This document shows, piece after piece, positions 1 through 5,337 of a stretch of DNA of 5,970 bases. The DNA lies in assembly GCA_007134625.1 (NCBI GenBank), contig SLKL01000264.1, forward strand, positions 1-5,970. Reading direction: 5' to 3'. A model generated the notes under the pieces. That model was not told the DNA's origin. It searched no databases and saw nothing but the letters and a program-made list of their open reading frames with translations. Source of the stretch: Saprospiraceae bacterium. GTDB taxonomy: Bacteria > Bacteroidota > Bacteroidia > Chitinophagales > Saprospiraceae. Position 1 is the first letter of the stretch; every line of letters starts with the position of its first letter. The position numbers and the translations under genes are program-made.

Positions 1-435
1 GAAAAATCTGTTTCCAGCAGTGCAGGTCATGGATTGATGGAAAATCACCCTTTTGCTGCACAGCGTTTTACTACAGCAGGAAAAAACATGAACAGAATCA
101 TGCAATGTCTGAAAAAGGGAGAAATAGAAGAGGTTGGTCAGATTATAGAAGAGGAAGCACTTATGTTGCACGCCATGATGATGACCTCCAATCCGTCCTA
201 TATCCTTTTTGAACCGGCTACCATAGCAGTAATTAACGAAATCAGGAGTTTTAGAAAGGATACAGGAATTCAGGCGTATTTCACACTTGATGCGGGACCC
301 AATGTGCACCTGCTCTATCCCGAAGATCAGGCAACTTCAGTTGAAGATTTTATCAACACCAAGCTGATGAAATATTGCGTTCCGGGAAAGTCCATTTTTG
401 ATCACTGTGGACAAGGGCCGAGGAAGATTAGTTAA
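1..435 (+). CDS. mvaD: Diphosphomevalonate decarboxylase, C-terminal part (5' end outside window)
   Basis: Frame 1 is open from the first base to the TAA at 433-435, giving the last 144 residues. The enzyme is cytosolic. It converts mevalonate diphosphate to isopentenyl diphosphate with ATP use and CO2 loss, the last step of the classical mevalonate route to isoprenoids. Family motifs seen are SSSAGHGLMENHPF at fragment residues 5-18, the MMMTSNPSYILFEP segment, and FTLDAGPNVHLLYP with the invariant catalytic Asp at fragment residue 97 (codon 289-291). The end, IFDHCGQGP, is the usual C-terminus, so the gene is complete on this side. The catalytic half with the GHMP-kinase fold start is off the left edge. 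It converges on the endonuclease gene with a 30-bp gap. Recognition is by remembered family motifs and is strong. Confidence 0.93.
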   Translation, partial: EKSVSSSAGHGLMENHPFAAQRFTTAGKNMNRIMQCLKKGEIEEVGQIIEEEALMLHAMMMTSNPSYILFEPATIAVINEIRSFRKDTGIQAYFTLDAGPNVHLLYPEDQATSVEDFINTKLMKYCVPGKSIFDHCGQGPRKIS

Positions 436-465
436 ACCGCTTAAGCATAATTATTTCGACCTTTT

Positions 466-1518
466 TTAGCGAGTCAAAAAGACCTTTTCAATTTGTCTTC
501 CGGTGGCGTGAATCAATTCAATAAAATGCCAGCCATTGGAGTCCGGAAGATTTATTTCACTGCTCAATTTTCCGCTTTTTACTTTTTTTCCGCTCAGATG
601 ATAAATACTGAACAATACTTGCTCTTCAACTGAAAAGTCAGCGTAAATTACTCCTTGACTGATGGTTGGATAAATATTGATAAAAGCAGTTTCCTCCTCC
701 ACAGTTGAGGATATATTCCATAGGTCATCTGCATTGGGGCCGTTCCAGATTTTCGTAGCGAGGTAAGGATTGTCGATAAAAGGATTGCGATTCCCCTGCA
801 GGTCTTCCAGTATGTCATTACGGATAATTTCATACTCAGAGACCGGATCCTCGGCATTCCATACCAATAAGATATCTATCATTACACCATCGGGATCAAA
901 GTTCTGTGTTCCGCTGCTTGCAAATTCAGGCAGGCATTGCTGATCGTAGCGCAAATACATATACATCAGCATACGCGCGACATCTCCCCGCCATTCGTCT
1001 CCCGGATAAAAGTCACCATTAGAGGTAATATGTGAATTCCCAAAGCCATCTGCAAACCGCCTGTTTCCCCGTCTTTCGTTCATTCGAGCGTCACAGGCTC
1101 TCAAATTGTGCACGTCAGCGCCGGGACCGGAGAGCGGTAAAGAGGGATTGGCTTGAGAGCGGGCTACTACATGCTCACGGTTCCACAATCCACTACAATC
1201 ACTTTGCTGACAATTCTCATCAACGCCCCTTGTCCGGTCGGTAATAAAGTCACCGTCATCATCATCAAAACCATAAATCAGGAGTACCACCTCATTGTTG
1301 TCGGGATCCAGATCCGTTTGCTTCAGGGCATCCCATACACCCGGAGTATAACTCAGCTCAGTAGTATGCGTACTGCTTACCAGCCATCTCAACTCTTCCA
1401 TCAACTCACTACCTTCCAGTGAAAAATTGACGGATTGATAGTATTCCGGTATCTGTGCACTTAAGTGTACACTTAAAAAGAGGAATAACGACAGCAGTAA
1501 GGAGTTTGAAATTTTCAT
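466..1518 (-). CDS. Secreted endonuclease I family nuclease with type IX secretion C-terminal sorting tail
   Basis: The product is 350 residues long. Residues 1-22 form a signal peptide (K2, hydrophobic LLLSLFLFLSVHLSA, cleavage likely after A21). The endonuclease I (PF04231-like) core has WNREHVVARS at 112-121, where H116 is the likely general base and E115 a metal ligand. It continues with DVHNLRACD at 135-143, RMNERRGNRRF at 145-155 (N147 the likely second metal ligand) and GDEWRGDVARMLMYMYLRY at 173-191. After about residue 277 comes a roughly 74-residue type IX sorting domain (INIYPTISQG start, GWHF, ending KVFLTR). By family knowledge such proteins cross the outer membrane through the Por system and degrade DNA or RNA extracellularly or at the surface. 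The ATG at 1516-1518 is directly followed by the signal peptide. Its first 35 codons and leader are duplicated at 3191-3315, and its present upstream region is sequence from the AlbA_2 insertion, so its native promoter is probably displaced. Confidence 0.93.
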   Translation of the reverse strand: MKISNSLLLSLFLFLSVHLSAQIPEYYQSVNFSLEGSELMEELRWLVSSTHTTELSYTPGVWDALKQTDLDPDNNEVVLLIYGFDDDDGDFITDRTRGVDENCQQSDCSGLWNREHVVARSQANPSLPLSGPGADVHNLRACDARMNERRGNRRFADGFGNSHITSNGDFYPGDEWRGDVARMLMYMYLRYDQQCLPEFASSGTQNFDPDGVMIDILLVWNAEDPVSEYEIIRNDILEDLQGNRNPFIDNPYLATKIWNGPNADDLWNISSTVEEETAFINIYPTISQGVIYADFSVEEQVLFSIYHLSGKKVKSGKLSSEINLPDSNGWHFIELIHATGRQIEKVFLTR

Positions 1519-1537
1519 TGGGCTAAGATAGGGGTTT
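1413..1537. repeat. Long direct repeat, copy 1 (5' end of the intact endonuclease gene)
   Basis: These 125 bases match 3191-3315 at a constant offset of 1778, with only two differences (1507 t versus 3285 a, and 1511 a versus 3289 t) and no indels. Identity breaks sharply on both sides: 1412 c versus 3190 t, and 1538 a versus 3316 g. The copy covers codons 1-35 of the endonuclease, the first base of codon 36, and 19 bp upstream of the ATG. Both differences fall in codons 3-4 (Ile-Ser here, Asn-Ser in the other copy). This copy is joined to the complete gene on its left and to foreign-looking sequence on its right. Confidence 0.97.
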
Positions 1538-1772
1538 ATTCTGCTTTTTTGAGTCTCTTTTTATTTCTCTGTTTATAGATAGTAGGAGTAATGGGGAAAA
1601 ATCTTATAGCAAAAGAACAGAAGTTGAGTCGGAATTTGGGAACTGGAGTATAGTGTTTGGGGATGATTTTATCGTCTTGGTGTTCTTCTCTGCGAATTTG
1701 ATTCTTCCCTTTATTTATCTTTTGAGCCAATCTTGAGCCAACTATGAGCCTATTGTGAGCCAACTGAGCCAA
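1519..1772. other. Gap between AlbA_2 gene and endonuclease, with no supported gene
   Basis: The region contains the rest of the tandem repeat array, the 19-bp leader part of direct repeat copy 1, and about 185 bp of unassigned sequence. A 78-codon open stretch exists on the - strand (TTG start in the tandem repeat, ending next to the endonuclease start), but its translation is basic, low in structure and unlike any family I know. No TAnnTTTG box is visible in front of the endonuclease ATG here, so how that gene is now transcribed is unclear. Read-through from the AlbA_2 gene is one possibility. Confidence 0.6.
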
Positions 1773-1786
1773 CTATGAGCCAACTC
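1723..1786. repeat. Six-unit 11-bp tandem repeat (TGAGCCAACTA) spanning the stop codon of the AlbA_2 gene
   Basis: Units begin at 1723, 1734, 1745, 1756, 1765 and 1776. All are 11 bp except the fourth, which is 9 bp. TGAGCC is invariant, and the remainder varies around AACTA. On the - strand the unit reads TAGTTGGCTCA. The array contains the TAG stop (1773-1775) and the last codons (GVGS) of the AlbA_2 protein and continues about 50 bp downstream of it. The period is not a multiple of three, so unit gain or loss cannot extend a protein in one frame. Most units are stop-containing 3' flank. Confidence 0.9.
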
Positions 1787-3101
1787 CTAGTTTGTAAACT
1801 GCACTCGACCCCTTTGTCCCAATATTTTTCACTAGCCCCTTATCTTCTAACTCTTTAATGTCTCTCGTAGCCGTTGCTTTTGAAACATCAGCTATCTCCT
1901 GATATTTCGAATTAGTAATTTCTCCATATTTTTTGGTATAAAGAACCGCTTCAACCTGTCTTTCCAGTAGCCCAATTTTCTTCAATTGATCTTCGGTAAA
2001 TCGGTCTTTGTATATCTTGCTTAGGAATCCACCTTGTTCTTCTTTTAAAACTGGTTCCGGCAATCCTGCATCCTTACAAGCTTCAATGATTTTGATTGTT
2101 CCCCTTCCCCAAGAATCGATATACCCAGCCTTGAAACAAATATCTGCAAGTAGTGGGTTTCTTGGTTTGGAGCGGTGCACTTTCTTCAAATCTTCTTCTG
2201 AAATCCCTTCAGGTAAACCACCATCATTCCAAACGCTGAAACTGTCCTCATACAACCGAATTTGTATTGATGCTCCCATATAGTTCCGGTGTACCAGAGC
2301 ATTTAGGAGCATCTCCCGGACAGCAGCAACCGGATATTCATCCAGTTCCACTCGCTGCATTCCCATAAAGTCAATTGGGTGAATGAAGAACTTGGCGTTA
2401 AGCATTTCTCCTATCTTGTCTTTGAGTTGTATCAGATTGCCTTCTAATACCTCATGAAATTTCAGGTCCGCATCTGTCTCCCCGAATTTGCCAATCTTAA
2501 CCGCCATGTTCGGGTAGAATTTTCCAGGGTCTTTTCCAAATAAGACGATGGCCGCTCTTTTCAAATGTCCATTTTCAAGTAAACGCAATTTATCAAGTAA
2601 GTTAGATGTGCTGATATTGTCTTCAACATTAATCCGTTTAACGATCTTTGAATCTTTCAAAAATTGCTTAATGCTTGATTCGTCAATATCATTGAATGAA
2701 GCTCTTTGTTCAGGAATATCATCCCATGTTTTTCCTGTTCTTCTTAAAATGAATTCGTTTAATGCCAAGCCAGTTATTTCCTGTAAGGTGCTTCCTGTAC
2801 GGACATAATATTTACCTCTTACAGAAATCGGTACATCATACCGAGGAACAATTATTTCGAGATAGTAATTACCCATTTCTTCTTTTAGGTTCACTTCAGC
2901 ATACACGCCCAGAATATCCCGAAACTTATTAGGCAAATTTTCCAATAGTTTTTTGTAGTTATCAACACCGGTAAACTTACCTTTATCATCAATACCAATA
3001 TACAGCTTACCGCCATTGGCATTAGCAAAACCACAAATCCATTTTAGGTATTCGTCTCTCCAAGATACTTTGAATTCAATGTTTTGCGATTCTGATTTCA
3101 C
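1773..3101 (-). CDS. AlbA_2-domain putative regulator with GHKL-type ATPase domain and C-terminal winged helix
   Basis: The product is 442 residues long. Residues about 3-120 match the AlbA_2 (Schlafen-like, PF04326) domain: ESQNIEFKVSW, then FANANGGKLYIGIDDKG at 25-41, and YYVRTGSTLQEI at 98-109. Residues about 255-365 match the HATPase_c_4 domain: REMLLNALVHRNY at 262-274 as N-box, WNDGGLP at 291-297 and SWGRG at 330-334. Residues about 378-438 form a winged helix (YQEIADVSKATATRDIKELEDKGLV). Such proteins are usually annotated as ATP-binding or DNA-binding regulators. Their biochemical role is poorly known and some AlbA_2 proteins occur in defence contexts. The start is GTG at 3099-3101, because an in-frame TAA at 3111-3113 leaves no upstream ATG. 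A -7-like box lies at 3129-3136. The gene is the only one in the segment between the 125-bp direct repeats, and its stop lies in a tandem repeat. Domain calls are firm and function is open. Confidence 0.92.
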   Translation of the reverse strand: MKSESQNIEFKVSWRDEYLKWICGFANANGGKLYIGIDDKGKFTGVDNYKKLLENLPNKFRDILGVYAEVNLKEEMGNYYLEIIVPRYDVPISVRGKYYVRTGSTLQEITGLALNEFILRRTGKTWDDIPEQRASFNDIDESSIKQFLKDSKIVKRINVEDNISTSNLLDKLRLLENGHLKRAAIVLFGKDPGKFYPNMAVKIGKFGETDADLKFHEVLEGNLIQLKDKIGEMLNAKFFIHPIDFMGMQRVELDEYPVAAVREMLLNALVHRNYMGASIQIRLYEDSFSVWNDGGLPEGISEEDLKKVHRSKPRNPLLADICFKAGYIDSWGRGTIKIIEACKDAGLPEPVLKEEQGGFLSKIYKDRFTEDQLKKIGLLERQVEAVLYTKKYGEITNSKYQEIADVSKATATRDIKELEDKGLVKNIGTKGSSAVYKLGVGS

Positions 3102-3128
3102 TTCTGATAATTAATAGTTTATGAGTTA

Positions 3129-3136
3129 CAAATTTA
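3129..3136 (-). promoter_or_regulatory. Candidate -7 box (TAAATTTG) for the AlbA_2 gene
   Basis: The - strand reads TAAATTTG, matching the Bacteroidota TAnnTTTG consensus, 27 bp before the GTG start. That would give a leader of roughly 20 nt. No clear TTG -33 element is seen at the usual distance, so this is a half-match only. If real, the inserted segment brings its own promoter. Confidence 0.4.
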
Positions 3137-3170
3137 CTCTTTTTCTAATGCTATTATGTTGTTCTTTTTT

Positions 3171-3296
3171 TTAAACTGGGCGAAATCGGTCTTCCAGTGA
3201 AAAATTGACGGATTGATAGTATTCCGGTATCTGTGCACTTAAGTGTACACTTAAAAAGAGGAATAACGACAGCAGTAAGGAGTTAGAATTTTTCAT
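3171..3296 (-). pseudogene. Truncated 5' duplicate of the endonuclease gene (signal peptide stub, 41 codons)
   Basis: The ATG at 3294-3296 opens the second copy of the endonuclease start. It encodes MKNSNS, the same hydrophobic signal peptide and mature start (AQIPEYYQSVNFSLE) as the intact gene, then six novel residues (DRFRPV) from the inserted segment and a TAA at 3171-3173. The nuclease core is absent, so it is a fragment rather than a working enzyme. The reading frame and signal peptide are undamaged, so a short exported peptide could still be made. It retains what is probably the native upstream region and lies 70 bp after the XRE regulator gene on the same strand. Confidence 0.85.
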
Positions 3297-3315
3297 TGGG
3301 CTAAGATAGGGGTTT
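3191..3315. repeat. Long direct repeat, copy 2 (detached 5' end of the endonuclease gene)
   Basis: This is the partner of 1413-1537, in the same orientation with 123 of 125 bases identical. Its right flank (3316 onward) is probably the original upstream region of the endonuclease, because the XRE regulator ends only 70 bp in front of this copy's ATG on the same strand. Its left flank (to 3190) belongs to the inserted segment. Confidence 0.97.
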
Positions 3316-3366
3316 GAAAAATACTCCTGTTTAAGGATTTAATATTAATTAAAAAAACGGTGACTC

Positions 3367-3573
3367 TTACTTCCAATCTTCACTTTCGAGTTCGAACAGT
3401 TCTTCAATGTTTTTTTCCAGAATTGAGCTAATTTTTAATGCCAGTACTGTTGAAGGTATGTATCGACCTTGTTCAACAGAATATATGGTTTGTCTTGAAA
3501 CACCTGCTTTTTCAGCCAGATCGGTTTGACTTAGCTTTTGAGTTAACCTAACTATTCTTACATTATTTTTCAT
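3367..3573 (-). CDS. Small XRE-family helix-turn-helix transcriptional regulator (YozG/YgzD-like)
   Basis: The 68-residue product is essentially one Cro/CI-type HTH domain: MKNNVRIVR, then LSQTDLAEKAGVSRQTIYSVEQGRY (helix-turn-helix, about residues 14-38), IPSTVLALKISSILEKNIEELF, and an acidic tail ending in DWK. This matches the very short YozG/YgzD-type regulators, which begin MKN and end soon after the LF motif. The ATG at 3571-3573 is chosen over ATGs at 3618 and 3612 because family members start there and a purine-rich AGAGGA lies about 10 bp upstream. It follows the membrane protein gene by 57 bp on the same strand and is probably cotranscribed. In this family the regulator commonly controls its own operon and often a membrane partner, which fits the half-sites at 4101-4131. 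The length is normal for the family. Confidence 0.9.
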   Translation of the reverse strand: MKNNVRIVRLTQKLSQTDLAEKAGVSRQTIYSVEQGRYIPSTVLALKISSILEKNIEELFELESEDWK

Positions 3574-3630
3574 CCCTAAGTTTCCTCTGTTTTTTAGTAA
3601 AAAAATGGCCATAATCAATATTAAACATCA

Positions 3631-4083
3631 TTATTCTGAAAGCTGCCTGTTAAGTGAGCTCATGAATAAGCGAAATCGAATATAGAAAAAGACAAAAGGC
3701 AGGTATATACAAAAAGCGAGCGCAATAATAAAATCAAAACCATAGAAAAAGACAATTGCAATAATCAGGCTGAAAGTATATAAAAGCATTGCAAAATGCC
3801 AGGATTTCAGTCGTACCATTTTAGTGAATTCATCTTCCTTTTTTAGTCGTGCCAATGAAATAAACACCAAGCCGAAAAGAGTACCTAAGGCAAATAATTC
3901 ATTACTAAAGTTTTCTTTCTTTGGTAGAAAAAATTCTCCTTGTTCCCCCCAGGGAATTTCAACTTCTAAAAATGAAAACTCAAAGTTTCCGAAGAGATGC
4001 CAAAGCCCCAGAGGTAAAAAGATAATAACCAATATCCACCCGATCAAATGATACCTGTTTGGTAGTAAATAAATATTTTCCAT
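3631..4083 (-). CDS. Predicted four-helix integral membrane protein paired with the XRE regulator
   Basis: The 150-residue product has four hydrophobic segments: HLIGWILVIIFLPLGLWHLF (near residues 12-31), FALGTLFGLVFISLA (about 64-78), WHFAMLLYTFSLIIAIVFFYG (about 95-115) and FIIALAFCIYLPFVFFYIRF (about 118-137). A charged loop, RLKKEDEFTKMVRLKS, sits between the second and third. This loop, an acidic DE flanked by basic residues and an 'RL(K/E)S' helix, is typical of small membrane proteins encoded beside YozG-like regulators in Bacteroidota; that is recollection and no function is established. The ATG at 4081-4083 is preferred to an in-frame TTG at 4092. The regulator gene follows after a short gap. 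A -7 box overlapped by repeated half-sites lies 28-35 bp upstream. Confidence 0.82.
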   Translation of the reverse strand: MENIYLLPNRYHLIGWILVIIFLPLGLWHLFGNFEFSFLEVEIPWGEQGEFFLPKKENFSNELFALGTLFGLVFISLARLKKEDEFTKMVRLKSWHFAMLLYTFSLIIAIVFFYGFDFIIALAFCIYLPFVFFYIRFRLFMSSLNRQLSE

Positions 4084-4100
4084 AACGTTCAATTTGTTAA

Positions 4101-4131
4101 GTAAACTTTACAAATGTAAACTTTATTTTAC
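4101..4131. promoter_or_regulatory. Cluster of GTAAA/TTTAC half-sites overlapping a -7 box; candidate XRE operator
   Basis: GTAAA occurs at 4101-4105 and 4116-4120, and its complement TTTAC at 4107-4111 and 4127-4131. These make three overlapping inverted-repeat pairs with spacers of 1, 4 and 6 bases. On the - strand, 4111-4118 reads TACATTTG, a perfect TAnnTTTG -7 box placed about 28 bp before the membrane protein ATG. No TTG is present at the -33 distance. Overlap of a dyad cluster with the promoter suggests repression by the XRE protein of the same operon; that link is inferred from position. Confidence 0.5.
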
Positions 4132-4165
4132 AGTTGTATTTATTTTTTGAGGTTTTTATTTGTTA

Positions 4166-4193
4166 TTGCTATTTCTATGATTGGTTAACTTTG
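4166..4193 (+). promoter_or_regulatory. Candidate Bacteroidota promoter for the MORN_2 gene (TTG-N17-TAACTTTG)
   Basis: TTG at 4166-4168 is followed after 17 bp by TAACTTTG at 4186-4193, matching the TTG / TAnnTTTG consensus of the phylum. A second TTG at 4160-4162 gives a 23-bp spacer. The predicted start of transcription is near 4200, leaving a leader of about 55 nt before the ATG at 4255. It is divergent from the - strand promoter at 4111-4118. Confidence 0.55.
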
Positions 4194-4254
4194 TCTGAAG
4201 AAACCTTAAAATATAATAGTCAGAATTAGAGAATTAAAATAAATTGAATCGAAA

Positions 4255-4677
4255 ATGGATAAAAATATCGAAATCATTAGGGATGAATCTGGCAGAATAA
4301 ATAGGATTGTGCAATATTTTAAAAAAATTAAACATGGTCAATGGGTTTCCTTTTTTAAGTCGGGTCTAATCCGAGAGATTGGAAATTACAATAGAGGAGT
4401 AGAGTTTGGAATTTGGAAAGAATGGTATGCATCCGGTCAACTGAAGGAGGAGTGCCATTATAAGAAGGGAATAAAAATACCTATAAACTTTTGGGATGAA
4501 CATGGAAACAAATTACTCGAGAACGGAACTGGTTATACAATTGAGAAATTTGGGACAAAAGAATATGATGTTTACAAGCATTTCTTTCAAAACGGTGAAT
4601 TCAAATCAGAAGAAAAAATAGAGGGCGTATCTTTTGTAAGATTTGAACCTAATAATCCGCGTCCAAAAAATACATAA
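4255..4677 (+). CDS. MORN_2-repeat protein, YwqK antitoxin-like
   Basis: The 140-residue product has no signal peptide or membrane segment. It carries imperfect MORN_2 (PF07661) repeats: KHGQWVSFFKSGLIREIGNY at 26-45, FGIWKEWYASGQLKEECHYKKG at 51-72, a degenerate unit around NFWDEHGNKLLENGTG at 78-93, and a possible further one around VYKHFFQNGEFKSEEKIEG. Each unit has the aromatic-G-'W..(F/W)Y.(S/N)G' pattern that folds as a beta hairpin. Such proteins are often annotated as YwqK-family antitoxins by similarity to a Bacillus protein, but many are simply repeat proteins of unknown role. No cognate toxin lies next to it. It has its own promoter upstream and ends in a convergent gap with a palindrome. 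The repeat assignment is good and the antitoxin role is not supported here. Confidence 0.82.
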   Translation: MDKNIEIIRDESGRINRIVQYFKKIKHGQWVSFFKSGLIREIGNYNRGVEFGIWKEWYASGQLKEECHYKKGIKIPINFWDEHGNKLLENGTGYTIEKFGTKEYDVYKHFFQNGEFKSEEKIEGVSFVRFEPNNPRPKNT

Positions 4678-4814
4678 AAAATATCATTGGAAGTAAATCA
4701 CGAAATAAAGTAATAGAAACCTTAATATAATTTTACAAATAAATTAGAAGATAGATCGGGGTCGACAAACCCGGCTTCAGCATTTGGCGGTAATTCTATG
4801 TCACTTTATTTCTT

Positions 4815-4838
4815 ATTCACCGCAAATTTGCGGTGAAT
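4815..4838. terminator. 24-bp perfect palindrome in a convergent gap; possible bidirectional terminator or intergenic repeat
   Basis: Bases 4815-4838 form an uninterrupted perfect palindrome with arms ATTCACCGCAAA and TTTGCGGTGAAT. In RNA this would give a stem of about 10 bp closed by a short loop. A T6 run follows at 4845-4850, seven bases after the stem, which is too far for a textbook intrinsic terminator. A third copy of the left arm (TTCACCGCA) occurs at 4849-4857. The position between the convergent genes ending at 4677 and 4912 fits a shared terminator, although it is 138 bp past the first gene. A dispersed REP-like palindrome is the main alternative. Confidence 0.45.
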
Positions 4839-4911
4839 GTCGTCTTTTTTCACCGCACTTGTTTTCAATTGGGTAGTGAAAGGGTTATCTTTATTAGTGT
4901 GATGATTAGTT

Positions 4912-5313
4912 TTAGGGTTGGGTGGGAGCTAAATTGGTATTTAGTGCCTTTTTTCTATTTAAATATCCTATAAAATTAGGTAAATAATACAATTCCAGTA
5001 TGTAGTGATAAGCATTTATATAGGTTACCAATAATAGCGCAGAAAAATAAAGCAATTCGTGTCCCAAAAAATATAATGGGAATATCAACAATGAGACGAC
5101 AAATTGTATAACAATTCTGGTTTTTATTTTTTTCTTAATCAGTTCTGTTTCAGGATCGCTTTCATATTCTTTCAGATAGTGGTTTACTCTATACAGATAC
5201 CATTGAAGTTCAGTGAAAAGAGAAAGTCCAATAAATACCATTGTAGCAATCACAAATTCTTCAGTTCTAAGCAACACTATCAAATAAGCTACCATTATTA
5301 AAAACCTTGTCAT
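4912..5313 (-). CDS. Small predicted integral membrane protein of unknown function
   Basis: The product is 133 residues long. Hydrophobic segments lie at about 3-19 (RFLIMVAYLIVLL), 20-36 (FVIATMVFIGLSLF), 66-84 (IRTRIVIQFVVSLLIFPLYFLG region) and 87-108 (LLYFSALLLVTYINAYHYILELYYL). A charged loop, HYLKEYESDPETELIKKKIK, separates two helical pairs, so about four membrane passes are likely. Loop charge suggests it faces the cytoplasm. I do not recognise the family. The ATG at 5311-5313 is used; a second Met at codon 7 is also possible. It starts 24 bp after the interrupted gene at 5338-5766 on the same strand and was probably cotranscribed with it. The AT-rich, isoleucine- and tyrosine-rich coding resembles the neighbouring accessory genes. 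Confidence 0.75.
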   Translation of the reverse strand: MTRFLIMVAYLIVLLRTEEFVIATMVFIGLSLFTELQWYLYRVNHYLKEYESDPETELIKKKIKTRIVIQFVVSLLIFPLYFLGHELLYFSALLLVTYINAYHYILELYYLPNFIGYLNRKKALNTNLAPTQP

Positions 5314-5337
5314 ACCAGGTAAAATGTGATATTTTAT

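Larger units (their letters stand above)
1538..3190. mobile_element. Putative 1.65-kb insertion carrying one AlbA_2 gene, bracketed by 125-bp direct repeats
   Basis: The segment between the two long direct repeats is 1653 bp and holds a single convincing gene (AlbA_2/ATPase/winged helix, - strand), an 11-bp tandem repeat array at that gene's 3' end, and about 185 bp without a supported gene. Removing the segment plus one repeat copy would restore an uninterrupted arrangement, XRE regulator, 70-bp gap, endonuclease, all on the - strand. No transposase, integrase or matching terminal inverted repeats are visible at the two ends. Calling this a mobile element is therefore an inference from the duplication structure only. 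A one-off capture of DNA at a break with long staggered ends, or a duplication followed by replacement, would look the same. Confidence 0.5.

Noticed and set aside
461..481. Hairpin CTTTTT/AAAAAG between mvaD and the endonuclease as a terminator
   Set aside because: The stem is only 6 AT-rich pairs with a 9-base loop and lies over the endonuclease stop codon; too weak to call.
1032..1422. Two overlapping + strand open stretches inside the endonuclease gene
   Set aside because: They are antisense to a well-supported nuclease core with conserved motifs, and their translations look like antisense shadow.
1536..1772. 78-codon open stretch on the - strand between the AlbA_2 gene and the endonuclease
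   Set aside because: It begins with TTG inside the tandem repeat array, its first residues are repeat-derived, and the rest is basic, low-structure sequence with no family resemblance.
1723..1786. Possible CRISPR array
   Set aside because: The units are 11 bp and contiguous with no spacers, so this is a simple tandem repeat.
2008..2808. + strand open stretches opposite the AlbA_2 gene
   Set aside because: They are antisense to a gene with three recognisable domains and show no domain pattern of their own.
1538..3190. Classical insertion sequence
   Set aside because: There is no transposase, the two ends share no inverted repeats by eye, and a 125-bp duplication is far longer than normal target duplications.
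3574..3618. Longer N-terminus for the XRE regulator starting at 3618 or 3612
   Set aside because: The extra 13-15 residues are not part of this regulator family, which starts at MKN, and a purine-rich site precedes the internal ATG at 3573.
4255..4677. Toxin-antitoxin pair involving the MORN_2/YwqK-like protein
   Set aside because: No toxin-like gene is adjacent. The nearest toxin fragment is over 1 kb away on the other strand with other genes between.
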